Below are positions 5,417 to 6,596 of a DNA stretch of 6,596 nucleotides, one piece after another (positions within the stretch are counted from its first letter, which is position 1; the number at the start of each line of letters is the position of its first letter). Source of the DNA: Actinomycetota bacterium (GTDB taxonomy: Bacteria > Actinomycetota > Actinomycetes > S36-B12); NCBI GenBank assembly GCA_016870425.1, contig VGBQ01000146.1, forward strand, positions 1 to 6,596. The letters are read 5' to 3'. The notes under the pieces were generated by a model. The model saw only the letters and a list, made by a program, of their open reading frames with translations, was not told where the DNA came from and made no database searches. The translations under genes were made by a program, and so were the position numbers.

Positions 5417-6596
5417 CTAACGCTCACCCTCGCGCAGGCGTTCCACGCGCTCGGCGATATCGGCCCAGGCCGCCTCGGCCCCATGCCGGGTCGGCTCGTA
5501 GTAGCGCGAATCGACGAGCGGGTCAGGCAGGTACTGCTGGGCGGAGACGCCCGTGGGCTCGTCATGCGGGTAGCGGTAGCCCACTCCGTGGCCGAGTGGC
5601 CTCGCGCCGGGGTAGTGCGCGGCATCGACGAGCGGGTCAGGCAGGTACTGCTGGGCGGAGACGCCCGTGGGCTCGTCATGCGGGTAGCGGTAGCCCACTC
5701 CGTGGCCGAGTGGCCTCGCGCCGGGGTAGTGCGCGTCGCGCAGATGGGCGGGCACGGTGCCGATGCGTCCGGCGCGCACGTCTGCCTGGGCCGCATCGAT
5801 CGCCTTGATGACGGCATTGGACTTCGGGCTGAGCGACAGGTGGATGGTGGCGTGGGCGAGGGTGAGACGCCCCTCCGGCATGCCGATCATGGCGACGGCC
5901 TCAGCGGCCGCTACCGCCGTCTGCAGGGCTGAGGGATCGGCCATCCCGATGTCTTCGCTGGCCAGGATGATCAGCCGGCGCGCAATGAAGCGCGGGTCCT
6001 CCCCCGCCTCGATCATGCGCGCGAGGTAGTGCAGCGCCGCGTCTACGTCGCTGCCGCGCACGCTCTTGATGAACGCGCTGATCACGTCGTAGTGCTGGTC
6101 ACCGTCGCGGTCGTATCTCACTGCAGCGGTAAGCACCGCCGCCTCGACATCCTCGAGCGCCACGGACGCACCCGGACCGCGCGTCGACCTGACGAGGCCC
6201 GCGACGGCATCGAGGGCCGTGAGCAGCCGGCGAGCATCTCCTCCGGCAATACGCAGCAGATGGTCGCGCGCCTCCGGCGACACTCCGATCGATCCCCCGA
6301 GTCCGCGAGGGTCGGCGATCGCGCGGTCGAGCAGGACGCCGAGGTCGTCGTCGGTGAGCGGCTGCAGCGTGAGCACGACGCTGCGCGAGAGCAGTGGTGA
6401 CACGACCGAGAAGCTGGGGTTCTCCGTGGTGGCGGCAATGAGGGTCACCCAGCCGTTCTCCACGGCGGGGAGGAGCGCGTCCTGCTGGGTCTTGCTGAAG
6501 CGATGCACCTCGTCGACGAAGAGCACGGTGCCCCGGCCCTGCATGCCAAGAGCGCCCTTGGCCTGCTCGATGACCTCACGCACGTCCTTAACGCCT
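5417..6596 (-). CDS. rarA: Replication-associated recombination protein RarA/MgsA (AAA+ ATPase), 5' end outside window, with internal 38-residue duplication
   Basis: The last 392 codons of a RarA-type AAA+ ATPase, which acts on stalled or gapped replication forks in association with single-stranded DNA-binding protein. The frame is open to the window edge, so the true start and Walker A are missing. Numbering from the GTG codon at 6583 (an internal valine, not the start), Walker B FVDEVHRF is at 22-29, sensor 1 ATTENPS at 51-57, the arginine-finger region LLSR at 64-67 and sensor 2 GGDARRL at 114-120. The RarA-specific C-terminal helical domain includes SVRGSDVDAALHYLARM (174-190), ASEDIGMADP (208-217) and SPKSNAV (252-258). 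The family's conserved tail segment (AHYPGARPLGHGVGYRYPHD and on to QQYLPDPLVD) then appears twice in a row, residues 283-320 and 321-358, before the usual RYYEPTRHG ending. The doubled segment is atypical; the ATPase core is intact as far as visible. It lies 9 bases upstream of the next gene. Confidence 0.95.
   Translation of the reverse strand, partial: GVKDVREVIEQAKGALGMQGRGTVLFVDEVHRFSKTQQDALLPAVENGWVTLIAATTENPSFSVVSPLLSRSVVLTLQPLTDDDLGVLLDRAIADPRGLGGSIGVSPEARDHLLRIAGGDARRLLTALDAVAGLVRSTRGPGASVALEDVEAAVLTAAVRYDRDGDQHYDVISAFIKSVRGSDVDAALHYLARMIEAGEDPRFIARRLIILASEDIGMADPSALQTAVAAAEAVAMIGMPEGRLTLAHATIHLSLSPKSNAVIKAIDAAQADVRAGRIGTVPAHLRDAHYPGARPLGHGVGYRYPHDEPTGVSAQQYLPDPLVDAAHYPGARPLGHGVGYRYPHDEPTGVSAQQYLPDPLVDSRYYEPTRHGAEAAWADIAERVERLREGER
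5510..5623. repeat. Tandem 114-base direct repeat in rarA, copy nearer the 3' end of the gene
   Basis: This 114-base unit is directly followed by a second copy at 5624-5737. Positions 5510-5621 match 5624-5735 without a mismatch (112 bases); the only difference in the unit is G at 5622 against T at 5736, and 5623 matches 5737. It encodes residues 321-358 (numbering from the codon at 6583) of RarA, beginning Ala-Ala-His-Tyr-Pro. The unit is 38 codons and lies exactly in codon phase. Confidence 0.97.
5624..5737. repeat. Tandem 114-base direct repeat in rarA, copy nearer the 5' end of the gene
   Basis: The partner of the unit at 5510-5623. It encodes residues 283-320 of RarA (numbering from 6583), beginning Asp-Ala-His-Tyr-Pro. 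The one base difference changes the first codon from GAC here to GCC in the other copy, so the copies differ by Asp against Ala at their first residue. Its upstream junction (HLRDAH) looks like the normal family sequence, while the join between the copies (LVDAAH) is the abnormal point. Confidence 0.97.

Noticed and set aside
5510..5737. Two-unit repeat considered as a CRISPR, attachment site or insertion-sequence footprint
   Set aside because: The units are contiguous with no spacer, lie in codon phase in a conserved gene, and have no terminal inverted repeats or neighbouring integrase or transposase.
4855..5817. Minus-strand frame of 320 codons spanning the rarA end, the small gene and the alaS start, with a repeated peptide
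   Set aside because: It is an out-of-frame reading of three well supported genes. Its internal repeat is just the rarA duplication read in another frame.
5483..5932. Plus-strand frame with a repeated peptide over the rarA duplication, resembling a repeat protein
   Set aside because: It is antisense to rarA. The repeat comes from the same 114-base DNA duplication; 114 is divisible by three, so every frame shows a repeat.

Overview
This window comes from a GC-rich bacterial chromosome. Its gene content and order (rarA-like ATPase, small membrane-anchored protein, alaS, ruvX, mltG, aroE) are those of a conserved actinobacterial neighbourhood. Mycobacterium tuberculosis keeps alaS, ruvX, mltG and aroE in the same order, followed by a prepilin-peptidase-like gene. 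The short, lean versions of the proteins look like Actinomyces or a relative, but I cannot fix the genus from the sequence alone.

Every supported gene lies on the minus strand and is read from high to low coordinates. The layout is: rarA (5' end outside the window, ending at 5417); 9 bases; a 90-residue protein of unknown function (5407-5135); alaS (5135-2457, sharing one base with the stop of the small gene); ruvX (ending at 2006, start uncertain, adjoining or overlapping the alaS end); 36 bases; mltG (1969-866); 4 bases; aroE (861-34); and a 12-codon start of another, hydrophobic protein that overlaps the aroE stop codon and runs off the window. No gap exceeds 36 bases, and I see no internal promoter, terminator, RNA gene, insertion sequence, CRISPR array or attachment site. 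The block reads as one housekeeping transcription unit, probably with translational coupling at several joins.

The functions are core ones: repair of stalled replication forks (RarA), alanine charging of tRNA (AlaRS), a RuvC-fold nuclease implicated in rRNA processing (RuvX/YqgF), release of nascent peptidoglycan strands at the membrane (MltG), and the NADPH-dependent shikimate step of aromatic amino acid synthesis (AroE). They share no single pathway; the grouping is a conserved growth-associated cluster.

The one clearly unusual feature is inside rarA. A 114-base segment near its 3' end is present twice in direct tandem (5510-5623 and 5624-5737), identical at 113 of 114 positions. It adds 38 residues in frame to a conserved C-terminal segment that RarA proteins normally carry once. 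It is either a recent real duplication or an assembly artefact. I found no convincing new multi-gene system in the window.
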